From positions 3,720,001 through 3,784,000 of the forward strand of contig NZ_LT629742.1 of NCBI RefSeq assembly GCF_900104895.1: DNA of 64,000 nt. Direction: 5' to 3'. The notes under the pieces are model-generated. The model worked only from the letters and a program-made list of their open reading frames with translations, ran no database searches and was not told where the DNA came from. Below, piece by piece: positions 1 to 8,828 of the stretch (positions are counted from its first letter, which is position 1; each line of letters starts with the position of its first letter). Source of the DNA: Microterricola viridarii. Its GTDB lineage: Bacteria > Actinomycetota > Actinomycetes > Actinomycetales > Microbacteriaceae. Both the position numbers and the translations under genes were made by a program.

Positions 1-34
1 GCACCAGCAGGCACCCAGCAGGGAGGACATCGCC

Positions 35-646
35 ATGGCAGCCGAACTCACCCCCGCACCGGAGAAGCGCCGACGGGGCCGCCCCGTTGACACGGCACTC
101 GGCCAGCGCATCCTGAGCGTCACGCTGCAGCAGCTCTCCGCACTCGGCTACACCAAGCTCGAGATCGAGTCCGTGGCGGCCGCCGCCGCCTGCTCGAAGA
201 CCACGATCTACCGCCGCTGGGGCTCCAAGGGCCAGCTGGTGGCCGCGGCCATCGCAAGCGGGTACCAGGATGGCCCAGCCATCGACACCGGCAACCTGCT
301 CGACGACCTCGTCGAGCACACCTCCGGCGGGCACTCCCTGCTCGCACTCGGCAATCTCCCCGCGGTGGCGTGGGCGGCCACGTTCGAGCCAGAGGTGGCC
401 GGCGTTCTGCGGGAGAGCGTGCTGAAGGCCCAGGACACGGCGGCCGACGCCCTGATCGCGCGCGCCGTCGCGCGCGGCGAACTCCCGGCGGATGCCGACG
501 GTCGCGCGATCCTGCACGCGGCGCTCGGACTCGGTCTCTACCGCCGGTACGTCTCAGAGGATGAGGGCCTGCCGGAGCAGACGCTGCGCCAGGTGCTGGC
601 CGCGCTGATCGAGTCGCCGCCCCGCGTCGTCCCGGCGGGACCCTAG
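35..646 (+). CDS. TetR/AcrR family transcriptional regulator
   Basis: A 203-residue regulator with a TetR-type N-terminal helix-turn-helix at about residues 24-70; the recognition helix region reads SKTTIYRRWGSKGQL, which is typical. The rest is a helical ligand-binding and dimerisation domain that cannot be assigned to a ligand. The ATG at 35 has a good ribosome site (GGGAGG at 21-26). The gene lies 89 bp upstream of the promoter region of an MFS exporter on the same strand, so it could control that exporter, but a MarR gene inside the exporter operon is an equally good candidate. The family assignment is firm; the target is unknown. Confidence 0.9.
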   Translation: MAAELTPAPEKRRRGRPVDTALGQRILSVTLQQLSALGYTKLEIESVAAAAACSKTTIYRRWGSKGQLVAAAIASGYQDGPAIDTGNLLDDLVEHTSGGHSLLALGNLPAVAWAATFEPEVAGVLRESVLKAQDTAADALIARAVARGELPADADGRAILHAALGLGLYRRYVSEDEGLPEQTLRQVLAALIESPPRVVPAGP

Positions 647-673
647 CCGCCGCGGCATCCGCGACCCGGGCGG

Positions 674-721
674 TAGTTGACAACGGTCAACTAGAATTAT
701 ATAGTTGACCGTTGTCAATTA
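674..721 (+). promoter_or_regulatory. Promoter with twin palindromic operators for the MFS/MarR operon
   Basis: TTGACA (677-682) and TATAGT (700-705) are separated by 17 bp, a near-consensus housekeeping promoter. TAGTTGACAACGGTCAACTA (674-693) covers the -35 and TAGTTGACCGTTGTCAATTA (702-721) covers the -10 and expected start site. The second is the reverse complement of the first with one mismatch, and each is itself a TTGAC-N4-GTCAA palindrome. Such sites are typical of MarR regulators, so autorepression by the downstream MarR protein is the simplest reading; the upstream TetR protein is the alternative. Confidence 0.8.
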
Positions 722-735
722 GATCATGGAGCCCG

Positions 736-2547
736 ATGTCACAGAGCACCACCGGCGTAGCGAAGAAAGCGTCGAAGAAAGCACGTCCCCCCAAGCAGAG
801 CAAGCAGGAGCGAAACGCTGAGCTCAGCGAGAACGGCATGACCCACCGCGAGGTGATGCAGGCACTGAGCGGCCTCCTCCTCGGCATGTTCGTCTCGATG
901 ATCGCCAGCACCGTCGTCGGCACCTCGATGCCCCTCATCATCGGTGAGCTCAAGGGCGACCAGGCCGCATTCACCTGGGTCATCACCGCCACCCTGCTCG
1001 CCACCACCGTGTCGACGCCCATCTGGGGCAAGTTCGCCGACCTGTTCAACCGCAAGCTGCTGCTGCAGCTCTCCATGGTCATCTTCGTGCTGGCCTCGGC
1101 GATCGCCGGGTTCTCGCAGGACCCCAGCATGCTCATCACGATGCGCGTGTTCCAGGGCCTCGGCGCCGGCGGCATGGCGGCACTCAGCCAGATCGTCATG
1201 GCCGACATCATCAGCCCGCGTGAGCGCGGCAAGTACGCCGGCCTGTTCGGCGCGGTGATGGCCATCGGCACCATCGGCGGCCCGCTGCTCGGCGGCGTGA
1301 TCACCGACACCCTCGGCTGGCGCTGGAACTTCTTCGTCGCCCTGCCGTTCGCGTTTGTGGCGATCATCCTGCTGCAGCGCACCCTGCACCTGCCCAAGCG
1401 CCCCGCGCGCAAGGTGTCGATCGACTACCTCGGCATGGTCCTGATCTCCGGCGGCGTCTCGCTCCTGCTGGTCTGGGTGAGCCTCGGCGGCTCGCAGTTC
1501 GAGTGGGACTCGTTCACCAGCATCGCCCTCGTCGCGGCATCCGTGCTGCTGCTCATCATCGCCGTGTTCGTCGAGCTCAAGGCCAAGGAGCCGATGATCC
1601 CGCTGGACCTCTTCAAGAGCCGCACCTTCACGCTCTCGGTCGTCGCCAGCATCTCCGTCGGCGTCGCGATGTTCGGCACCTCGGTGTTCCTCAGCCAGTA
1701 CATGCAGCTGGCCCGCGGCGCGACCCCGACCGAGTCGGGCCTGCTCACGATCCCCATGATGGGTGGACTGCTCATCTCCTCGACCGTGGTCGGTGGCCTC
1801 ATCAGCCGCCACGGCAAGTGGAAGGGCTTCATGATCGCCGGCAGCGCGCTCAGCGTCATCGGCAGCTACATGCTCACCTTCCTGCACTACGACACCAACT
1901 TCTGGTACGTCGGCGTCTCGATGTTCCTGCTGGGTGCCGGCGTCGGCATGGTCATGCAGAACCTGGTGCTCGTCGTGCAGAACCAGACCGCGGCCAAGAA
2001 CATGGGTGTCGCGACCAGCGCGGTCACCTTCTTCCGCAGCCTCGGCGGCACCATCGGCGTCACGGTGATGGGCTCGCTGCTCGGCACCGTGGTGGCCAGC
2101 AACATCAAGGACCACGTGATGAAGCTCTCGCCCGCGAAGCAGGCTGAGGCGATGCAGGCGCTCGGTGATGGCCGCATCCCGCAGGTGAACCTGCTGCCCG
2201 ACTTCCTGCGCGAGATCGTGGAGAGCGCGTACGGCACCGGTGTCGGCACGATCTTCATGCTCGCCGTGCCGCTCGCGATCGTCACGCTGATCGCCGTGAT
2301 CTTCCTGCCGAACGCGCAGCTCAGCACGCTGACCTCGATTCAGCGCGCCAAGGCCGAGTCGAAGGGCCAGCCGGATGCCCCCGGTACGCTGAAGCGCGAG
2401 ATCGAGGATGCCGAAGACGCACTCATCGATGCGGGCGCGGCGACCGCGGCACTGCCGGCGGTCGGACTCGCCCACCCGGCGGACGTGGAGTCCGAGCGGG
2501 TGGATGCGGGAGCCGTCGGCTCCGGTCAGAGCAAGACAACCGAATAG
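736..2547 (+). CDS. MFS drug exporter, DHA2 (14-TM) family
   Basis: A 603-residue major facilitator protein of the DHA2 proton-antiport multidrug class. After a Lys-rich cytoplasmic N-terminus (about 30 residues) come many hydrophobic segments consistent with 14 helices. The loop RGERGKYAGLFG-type region (here ISPRERGKYAGLFG) and the antiporter motif C region TIGGPLLGGVITD are visible, and the segment WRWNFFVALPF is characteristic of the family. The last 60 or so residues are hydrophilic and charged. The ATG at 736 follows GGAG and lies just downstream of a strong promoter with two operators; a TTG further upstream in frame sits inside the operator and was not used. It is co-transcribed with the MarR gene that follows. 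The substrate is unknown. Confidence 0.9.
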   Translation: MSQSTTGVAKKASKKARPPKQSKQERNAELSENGMTHREVMQALSGLLLGMFVSMIASTVVGTSMPLIIGELKGDQAAFTWVITATLLATTVSTPIWGKFADLFNRKLLLQLSMVIFVLASAIAGFSQDPSMLITMRVFQGLGAGGMAALSQIVMADIISPRERGKYAGLFGAVMAIGTIGGPLLGGVITDTLGWRWNFFVALPFAFVAIILLQRTLHLPKRPARKVSIDYLGMVLISGGVSLLLVWVSLGGSQFEWDSFTSIALVAASVLLLIIAVFVELKAKEPMIPLDLFKSRTFTLSVVASISVGVAMFGTSVFLSQYMQLARGATPTESGLLTIPMMGGLLISSTVVGGLISRHGKWKGFMIAGSALSVIGSYMLTFLHYDTNFWYVGVSMFLLGAGVGMVMQNLVLVVQNQTAAKNMGVATSAVTFFRSLGGTIGVTVMGSLLGTVVASNIKDHVMKLSPAKQAEAMQALGDGRIPQVNLLPDFLREIVESAYGTGVGTIFMLAVPLAIVTLIAVIFLPNAQLSTLTSIQRAKAESKGQPDAPGTLKREIEDAEDALIDAGAATAALPAVGLAHPADVESERVDAGAVGSGQSKTTE

Positions 2548-2558
2548 GAATGCAGCAG

Positions 2559-3017
2559 ATGAGCCCCGACCACTCCCCGGACACCGACGCGGCGATCGCC
2601 GAGGTGGAGGCGCAATTGGGCGTGCTGTTCACGCGCGTTCGCACGATGTGGAAGGTCGGGGCTCAGCGCGTGCATCCCGAGCTGCAGCCGGTGGGCTACA
2701 AGCTGTTGGCGTCTCTGGTGCGGTCGGGCCCGTGCCACGCCGGCGCCCTCGCCGAGCAGCTCATGACCGACAAGAGCGTCATCAGCCGTCAGGTGAAGCT
2801 GATGGAGGAGCTCGGCCTCCTCGTGAGCGCCCCTGACCCGGCCGACGGCCGGGCCCGCATCCTCACGGCGACGCCGGAGGCCGTGCTGAAGATCAACGCC
2901 GTCCGCGACAGCAACAAGGCGCTGCTGCGCTCGCGCCTGGCCGACTGGACCGGCGAGGACCTCGACCGCTTCGCCTCGCTGCTCAGCCGCCTCGCCGAGG
3001 TGCCGCTCGGAGAGTAG
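2559..3017 (+). CDS. MarR family transcriptional regulator
   Basis: A winged-helix regulator of about 152 residues. The DNA-binding part includes LVRSGPCHAGALAEQL, then MTDKSVISRQVKLMEELGLL (recognition helix) and the wing SAPDPADGRARI, all standard for MarR. It starts just after the exporter stop codon, so the two form one operon. AGGA at 2546-2549 is 9 nt before the ATG at 2559; an in-frame ATG at 2550 is possible but leaves no room for that ribosome site. It probably represses its own operon through the paired TTGAC-N4-GTCAA palindromes at 674-721; this is inference from position and operator type. Confidence 0.88.
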   Translation: MSPDHSPDTDAAIAEVEAQLGVLFTRVRTMWKVGAQRVHPELQPVGYKLLASLVRSGPCHAGALAEQLMTDKSVISRQVKLMEELGLLVSAPDPADGRARILTATPEAVLKINAVRDSNKALLRSRLADWTGEDLDRFASLLSRLAEVPLGE

Positions 3018-3045
3018 GCGTCTCGCCGATTACACGCCGCACAGA

Positions 3046-3077
3046 CTGAGCGTCTCGCCGATGGGCGGGGCGCTCAG
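3046..3077. terminator. Possible bidirectional hairpin between convergent genes
   Basis: CTGAGCG (3046-3052) pairs perfectly with CGCTCAG (3071-3077) around an 18-nt loop, between the MarR gene and the convergent secreted-protein gene whose stop codon it overlaps. A 13-bp direct repeat GCGTCTCGCCGAT (3018-3030 and 3050-3062) is also here. There is no U-tract, so terminator function is uncertain. Confidence 0.35.
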
Positions 3078-3913
3078 TTCTCGTTGCGGCCGAACACCAG
3101 GAGCCCTGCCATCACGGCGAGCGCCCCGAGCCCGCCGATCAGCAACACGTCGTCGGAGACGTTGATGTTGACGACGGGGCCGGATGCCGCGGCCGGCGCC
3201 TCGGCAACGAGCTGCTCCTCCGGCTCCTGCACGTCGGCCTCCTGCTGCCCGGCCCAGCCGTCTGTCCCGTCGTCTGTGAGGGCCGCCGTGGGTGGCTCCG
3301 GCAACGGCACCAACGGCACCAGCGGCGGCACGAGGGGCGGGGTGACCCCGCCCTGATCGGGCGCTCCCCCGGCGAGGACGATTGCGCTTGGCGCGCTCAG
3401 GCAGCCGAGTGCGGGGGCGGCGTCATCCGGGCCCCTGGTGAGGGCCAGCACCCGGATCGTCTGGCCGAGGTCTGCGCCGCGCACGATGTACTCGCCGCGC
3501 GGCGGAGCAGGGGGCGAGGTCGGGGCTGGGGTCGCGGTCGGAGCCGGGGACGGGGTCGCGGACGGCGATGCGGTCGGGGACGGCGACGGAGTCGGCGTCG
3601 CGTCCGGCTCCCCCGCGCCCGGCGCGGCCGGCTGAACGATCCACTCGAAGCGCACCCGCGCGCCGTCGAACAGCCCGCCGACGGCCGTCGCGGTGAGCGT
3701 CGAGGCGACAACCGGCTCCCCGCTCACCTGCACGTCGACGAGCGCGCAGCGCGGATCCGGGTCCTGCGGCGAGATCGCGGCGGGCTCGGCGCCGCCCGGG
3801 GTCGCGGATGTCGCCAGCGCCGGCACGGGAGCCGTGAGCGCGAGGGCCGACGCCACGACGAACGCGCCGGCGGCGAGCGCGCAGAACGCTCGTCGACTGC
3901 GCGGCTTCTGCAC
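3074..3913 (-). CDS. Secreted, C-terminally membrane-anchored protein with Pro/Ser/Thr-rich region
   Basis: A 279-residue exported protein of unknown function. The N-terminus has basic residues (KPRSRRAF) then a hydrophobic signal segment ending near ALATSA. A roughly 80-residue folded part follows (GEPVVASTLTATAVGG, FDGARVRFEWIV), resembling the Ig-like repeats in which actinobacterial surface proteins describe a signal passing through a system. It is interrupted by a run of about 35 residues of alternating Pro, Ser, Thr and Ala. The C-terminus has one hydrophobic helix (VLLIGGLGALAVMAGLLVFG) and a short charged end (RNEN), but no clear LPXTG sortase motif. The GTG at 3913 follows AGGAG by 6 nt; the open frame upstream is not expected to be translated. 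Probably a surface protein. Confidence 0.7.
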   Translation of the reverse strand: MQKPRSRRAFCALAAGAFVVASALALTAPVPALATSATPGGAEPAAISPQDPDPRCALVDVQVSGEPVVASTLTATAVGGLFDGARVRFEWIVQPAAPGAGEPDATPTPSPSPTASPSATPSPAPTATPAPTSPPAPPRGEYIVRGADLGQTIRVLALTRGPDDAAPALGCLSAPSAIVLAGGAPDQGGVTPPLVPPLVPLVPLPEPPTAALTDDGTDGWAGQQEADVQEPEEQLVAEAPAAASGPVVNINVSDDVLLIGGLGALAVMAGLLVFGRNEN

Positions 3914-4091
3914 CTGAATCTCCTGGTTGACCCGGGGAGGCACACCGGTCCGGCGCCCGCGAGTGCGGGCCCAACCCCGCGACAAGGCTAATAGACAGCC
4001 GCCGGGTCGCTCGCCGGGACACGGCCCGGCCGGCATCCGCCCCACAGGGCGTCGGCAGATCGGTCCGCGAGCAGATCGGCACGTCGGCGAA

Positions 4092-5639
4092 TCAGGGCGC
4101 GAGCGGCACCGTCACGGTGAACACGGTGCGGCCCGGCTCGCTCTGCAGCGCCACCGTGCCGCCGTGCGCCGCGACCACGGCGCGCACCGTCGCCAGGCCC
4201 AGCCCGGTGCCGGGCGCCGCGACGGCCTCCGGGCCGTCCTGCCCCGCCCGGAACCGGGACGGGTCGCCGCGCACGAAGCGCTCGAACACACTGCCCTGCA
4301 CCTCGGGGTCGATGCCCGGGCCGTCATCGCTCACGGTGAGCACAGCCTTGTCGCCGACCCGGTGCAGGCCGAGCTCCACCGTCGTGCCCGGCGGCGTGTG
4401 CACGCGGGCGTTGGCGAGCAGGTTCACCACGACCATCTGCAGCCGGCTGGCGTCGCCCTGCACGACGACGGGCTCCTCGTCGAGGTCTGCGCCCCACTCG
4501 TGGTCTGGTCCCGTCACCTGGGCGTCACCGAGGGCATCGACCGCAAGCTCGGTCAAGTCAACGGGCAGCGACTCGAGCGCGCGGCCCTCGTCGAGCCGGG
4601 CGAGCAGCAGCAGGTCCTCGACGAGCGCGCCCATCCGCCGCGACTCGGACTCGATCCGGGCCAGGGCGTGCGCGGCATCCGGCGGCAGCGCCTCTGGGCT
4701 GCGACGGGTGAGCTCGGCGTAGCCCCGGATGGCGGCGAGGGGCGTGCGCAGCTCATGGCTGGCGTCGGCGACGAAGTGGCGCACCTTGCGCTCGCTGGCC
4801 TCGCGGGCGGTGAGGGCGGATGCCACGTGCCCGAGCATCCGGTTGAATGCGGCGCCCAGCTGCCCGACCTCTGTGCGCTCGTCGGCGTCCCCGCTCGGCA
4901 CGCGCTCGGCCAGAGCCACCTCGCCGCGGTCCAGTGGCAGCTCGGAGACGCGGCTGGCCAGCTGCGTCACCCGCTCGAGTGGGGCGAGTGCGGAGTCGAT
5001 GAGGCGCCGGCCGGCGAGCACGGCGATCGCGACGCCGAAGAGGGCGACGATCGCGATGATCAGCCCGAGCTGGGCCGAGGTGCCCTCCACCGTGGCGAGC
5101 GGCAGGGCGATGACGAAGCCGATCGCTGGGCCCTGCGGGCTGACGATGGCGCGGTAGTCGCCGAGCCCGGGCAGGTCGACTGTGTGCGGTGTGCCGTCGG
5201 CGGCGACGGTGAGCAGCGCGGCCCGCTGGTCGTCGCTGACGTCGAGCACGCCGCCGGTCTCTGAGATGCGGCCGGCCGACTGCACCGAGTCGCCGAGCAG
5301 CACGGCGCCGATCGTGCCGACCGGCTGGCCGGGCACGCTCAACACGAGGCTGGCGTCGTTGCGGCCGGGCAGCGTTCCGCCGGGCGGCGGCCCACCGCTG
5401 ATACCGATGCGGCCGCGGTCGGCCGCCGAGAACAGCTGGGCGTCCAGGCGGTCCAGCAGGGAGCCGTGCAGGGCAGCGACGCTCACGAGCCCGACGATCA
5501 TGGTGATCAGCACGAACAGTGCGATGACCCCGAGCAGCAGGCGCCGCCGCAGGGTCAGCGGGGCGCGCAGTGCGTCGAGGGGCGAGGGCCCGGCCGCCGG
5601 CCGGGCGGGAGCCCCGGCGGTGGCTGGAGCCTGCGTCAT
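4092..5639 (-). CDS. Sensor histidine kinase (two-component system, HAMP type)
   Basis: A 515-residue membrane kinase. An N-terminal cytoplasmic stretch is followed by helix 1 (RRRLLLGVIALFVLITMIVG), an extracytoplasmic domain of about 120 residues, helix 2 (GLIIAIVALFGVAIAVLAG), a HAMP linker, a dimerisation domain with the phospho-acceptor His at about residue 295 (DASHELRTPLAAIRGY), and an ATP-binding domain with N box (VVNLLANARVHT), G1 (VSDDGPGI), F box (FERFVRG) and G2 (GTGLGLATV). Its ATG overlaps the regulator stop codon by 4 nt, so the two are translationally coupled. Together they lie divergent from an FtsX-type ABC exporter, the usual arrangement for sensing of cell-envelope stress or an antimicrobial. 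The signal is unknown. Confidence 0.92.
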   Translation of the reverse strand: MTQAPATAGAPARPAAGPSPLDALRAPLTLRRRLLLGVIALFVLITMIVGLVSVAALHGSLLDRLDAQLFSAADRGRIGISGGPPPGGTLPGRNDASLVLSVPGQPVGTIGAVLLGDSVQSAGRISETGGVLDVSDDQRAALLTVAADGTPHTVDLPGLGDYRAIVSPQGPAIGFVIALPLATVEGTSAQLGLIIAIVALFGVAIAVLAGRRLIDSALAPLERVTQLASRVSELPLDRGEVALAERVPSGDADERTEVGQLGAAFNRMLGHVASALTAREASERKVRHFVADASHELRTPLAAIRGYAELTRRSPEALPPDAAHALARIESESRRMGALVEDLLLLARLDEGRALESLPVDLTELAVDALGDAQVTGPDHEWGADLDEEPVVVQGDASRLQMVVVNLLANARVHTPPGTTVELGLHRVGDKAVLTVSDDGPGIDPEVQGSVFERFVRGDPSRFRAGQDGPEAVAAPGTGLGLATVRAVVAAHGGTVALQSEPGRTVFTVTVPLAP

Positions 5640-6388
5640 CCGGCCGCCTTGATCATGTAGCCCGCCCCGCGCACCGTGTGGATCATGGGCTCGCGGCCGG
5701 CGTCGATCTTCTTGCGCAGGTAGGAGATGTAGATCTCGACGACGCTCTGCCGGCCCTCGTAGTCGTAGCTCCACACTCGGTCGAGGATCTGGGACTTGCT
5801 GAGCACCCGGCGCGGGTTGCGCATCAGGAAGCGCAGCAGCTCGAACTCGGTGGCGGTGAGCTCGATCGGCTCGCCAGCCCGACTCACCTCGTAGCTGTCC
5901 TCATTCAAGACGAGGTCGCCGACCCGGATCACCGGCTCGCTGCTCTGGCCGAGCGTCGAGCGCCGGATCAGCGCGCGCAGGCGCGCGATCACCTCCTCGA
6001 GGCTGAACGGCTTGGTCACGTAGTCGTCGCCGCCCGCCGTGAGGCCGGCGATGCGGTCGTCGAGCGAGTCCTTGGCGGTGAGGAAGAGCACGGGCACCTC
6101 GCTGCCGTCGGCGCGCACCCGGCGCAACACCTCCAGCCCGTCGAAGTCGGGCAACATGATGTCGAGCACGATCGCGTCGGGGCGGAACTCGCGTGCCGCC
6201 GCCACCGCGCCGCGCCCGTCGCCGGCCGTGCGCACGTCCCAGCCCTCATAGCGCAGCGACATCTTCAGCAGGTCGGTGAGCGAGCGCTCGTCGTCGACGA
6301 CCAACACGCGCACAGGGCTTCCATCGGCGCGCAGCGGGGCTGCGGCCTGGGCGGCGGCGGTTCTGGTGTCGAAGTTGGGGCTGGTCAC
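5636..6388 (-). CDS. OmpR/PhoB-type response regulator
   Basis: A 250-residue response regulator. The receiver domain has the acidic pair D32/D33, the phosphorylated Asp at about residue 76 (AIVLDIMLP), Thr at about 104 (LFLTAK) and the conserved Lys at about 126 (VTKPF). The C-terminal winged helix includes LTATEFELLRFLMRNPRRVL and VEIYISYLRKKID, with the usual HTVRGAGYMIK ending. It is the first gene of the operon, with the kinase overlapping its 3' end. An 11-bp-spaced direct repeat 23 bp upstream of the start (6411-6427) could be its binding site and would place autoregulation and control of the divergent ABC exporter in the same region. Confidence 0.93.
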   Translation of the reverse strand: MTSPNFDTRTAAAQAAAPLRADGSPVRVLVVDDERSLTDLLKMSLRYEGWDVRTAGDGRGAVAAAREFRPDAIVLDIMLPDFDGLEVLRRVRADGSEVPVLFLTAKDSLDDRIAGLTAGGDDYVTKPFSLEEVIARLRALIRRSTLGQSSEPVIRVGDLVLNEDSYEVSRAGEPIELTATEFELLRFLMRNPRRVLSKSQILDRVWSYDYEGRQSVVEIYISYLRKKIDAGREPMIHTVRGAGYMIKAAG

Positions 6389-6410
6389 GGATCGAGTATG
6401 TGCCGTCGAG

Positions 6411-6427
6411 CTATGAGAATTCTATGA
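6411..6427. promoter_or_regulatory. Candidate response-regulator direct-repeat site
   Basis: CTATGA occurs at 6411-6416 and again at 6422-6427, an 11-bp period. OmpR/PhoB-type regulators bind such head-to-tail half sites one helical turn apart. The site is between the regulator operon and the divergent ABC exporter. Assignment is by position and spacing only. Confidence 0.45.
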
Positions 6428-6572
6428 ACCAGCTCAGTGGATGCCGCATGGACCCGTCATAGGGTTCTGCCAGCTTCGCCATAGCCACCCGATAGTCGCC
6501 CTCCCTAACTTCGGAATCGTGCCGAGGCCGCCCCGCGCCCTCGTTCCCCGCACGATCGACTTTAGGAGCCCC

Positions 6573-8069
6573 ATGTTCTTCACACTTCTCCGGCGCGAGC
6601 TCGCCGGGCGACGCAAGCAGACGGTGATCATCGCCGTCGGAATGGGCCTCGCGATCGCGCTGGTGATCGTGGTGAATGCCTTCTCCGCCGGCGTCAAAGA
6701 CGCGCAGGCGTCGGTGCTGTCCTCCATCTACGGCGTCGGCACCGACGTGACCGTGACCCAGTCGCCCACTCCGCCGAGTGCCGGCGATGCCTCCGGCGGC
6801 CCCGGACGCTTCGACTTCGGGGCGGGCGCCGGGGCCACCTCCGACGGCACGACGGCGATCAGCACCTCGCGGCTGGAGGCCTCGCGCGGCACGAGCACCT
6901 TCGACGCGGCGACGCTGACCACGGTCGCCGGCATCGACAATGTCGCCGCGGCGTCCGGCACCCTCGCGCTGAACAACACCACGTTCAGCGGCGAGCTGCC
7001 CGACATGTCGCAGATGCAGCAGGGCGCGGCGCCCGGCGACGGCGTCACCCCGCCGCAGGGCGGGCCGGACGGCGCGGGCGGCAGCTCCTTCGACGTCGAC
7101 TCGTTCAGCGTGCTCGGCCTCGACCCGAGCGCGGCAGCGGTCGGCCCGCTCTCCTCCGTGACGCTCAGCGACGGCCGCACCCTCACCGCCGCCGACTCCG
7201 ACGCCTCGGTCGCGGTGCTCGACGCGGACTACGCCACCACCGCCGGCCTCGCCGTCGGCGACACCATCGCGGTCGGCGACAGCAGCCTCGAGGTCGTCGG
7301 CATCGTCAGCTCGAACTCGGCGGATGCCGCGACCGCCGCGAACGTCTACATCCCGCTGGCCGTTGCCCAGCAGCTCTCGGGCCTCGACGGCCAGCTGAGC
7401 ACCGTCTACGTGCAGGCCGCGTCGTCGAACGACATCGCCCAGGTGCAGAGCGAGCTGGAGGCGGCGCTGCCCGACGCGACCGTCAGCACGCAGGCCGAGC
7501 TGGCCTCGAGCGTCTCCGGATCGCTCGCCACGGCGTCCAGCCTCGTCACGAGCCTCGGCCTCTGGCTCTCCGTCGCCGTGCTGTTGGCGGCCTTCCTGCT
7601 CGCCATCCTCTTCACGATCTCCGGCGTCAACCGCCGCACCCGCGAGTTCGGCACGCTCAAGGCCATCGGCTGGTCGAACCGGCGCATCGTCGGCCAGGTC
7701 GCCGGGGAGTCGACGGTGCAGGGCCTGATCGGTGGGGCCGTCGGCGTCGTGGTCGGCCTGATCGGGGTGCTCGTCATCAACCTCGTCTCCCCCACCCTGA
7801 GCGGCGGCGTGGGCGGCACCGGCGGCGGCAACAGTCAGCTGGCGGCCGGCCCCGGCGGTGCAGGCGGCCCCGGCGGGATGCCGGGCGGCTTCGGGCAGGC
7901 GGCCTCCGCCGCTGCGTCGACCGACATCACCCTGCAGGCCCCGGTCGCCCTCGGCGTCGTGCTCGTGGCCGTCGGGCTCGCGGTGCTCGGCGGGCTCATC
8001 GCGGGGGCGTTCGGCGGCTGGCGGGCCGCGCGGCTGCGCCCCGCCGAGGCGCTCCGCAGCATCGGCTGA
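6573..8069 (+). CDS. FtsX/MacB-type ABC transporter permease
   Basis: A 498-residue permease. There is a helix at about residues 16-36 (VIIAVGMGLAIALVIVVNAF), a large extracytoplasmic domain of about 300 residues with MacB_PCD character, and three C-terminal helices forming the FtsX domain; the cytoplasmic motif RRTREFGTLKAIGWSNRRIVGQ is diagnostic. A Gly-rich loop of about 40 residues lies between the last two helices. The ATG at 6573 has AGGAG at 6564-6568; the open frame extends upstream but has no comparable site. The ATPase gene follows 84 bp downstream. Divergent from a two-component system, it probably exports or releases an envelope-active compound rather than importing a solute, because no binding protein is encoded nearby. 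Confidence 0.88.
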   Translation: MFFTLLRRELAGRRKQTVIIAVGMGLAIALVIVVNAFSAGVKDAQASVLSSIYGVGTDVTVTQSPTPPSAGDASGGPGRFDFGAGAGATSDGTTAISTSRLEASRGTSTFDAATLTTVAGIDNVAAASGTLALNNTTFSGELPDMSQMQQGAAPGDGVTPPQGGPDGAGGSSFDVDSFSVLGLDPSAAAVGPLSSVTLSDGRTLTAADSDASVAVLDADYATTAGLAVGDTIAVGDSSLEVVGIVSSNSADAATAANVYIPLAVAQQLSGLDGQLSTVYVQAASSNDIAQVQSELEAALPDATVSTQAELASSVSGSLATASSLVTSLGLWLSVAVLLAAFLLAILFTISGVNRRTREFGTLKAIGWSNRRIVGQVAGESTVQGLIGGAVGVVVGLIGVLVINLVSPTLSGGVGGTGGGNSQLAAGPGGAGGPGGMPGGFGQAASAAASTDITLQAPVALGVVLVAVGLAVLGGLIAGAFGGWRAARLRPAEALRSIG

Positions 8070-8097
8070 CCGCTCTCGCCGGCAGGCTCCTCCCGCT

Positions 8098-8116
8098 GGT
8101 TGAGCCTGCCGAAACC
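8098..8116 (+). repeat. Dispersed repeat copy (core TGAGCCTG)
   Basis: GGTTGAGCCTGCCGAAACC lies between the permease and ATPase genes of the ABC exporter. The same 19-mer with one change recurs at 40809-40827, and related arms recur at 41797-41836 and 58537-58585. This copy is single, with no partner arm, and so is not a hairpin. Confidence 0.7.
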
Positions 8117-8153
8117 CCACCCCCTCCATCGCACACCCCTAAAGGACCCCCAC

Positions 8154-8822
<669 letters not shown>

Positions 8823-8828
8823 GCCGGC

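Noticed and set aside
739-2475. A 578-codon antisense frame inside the MFS exporter gene
   Set aside because: The translation is Asp/Gly/His/Arg-rich without domains, and the plus-strand exporter is clear.
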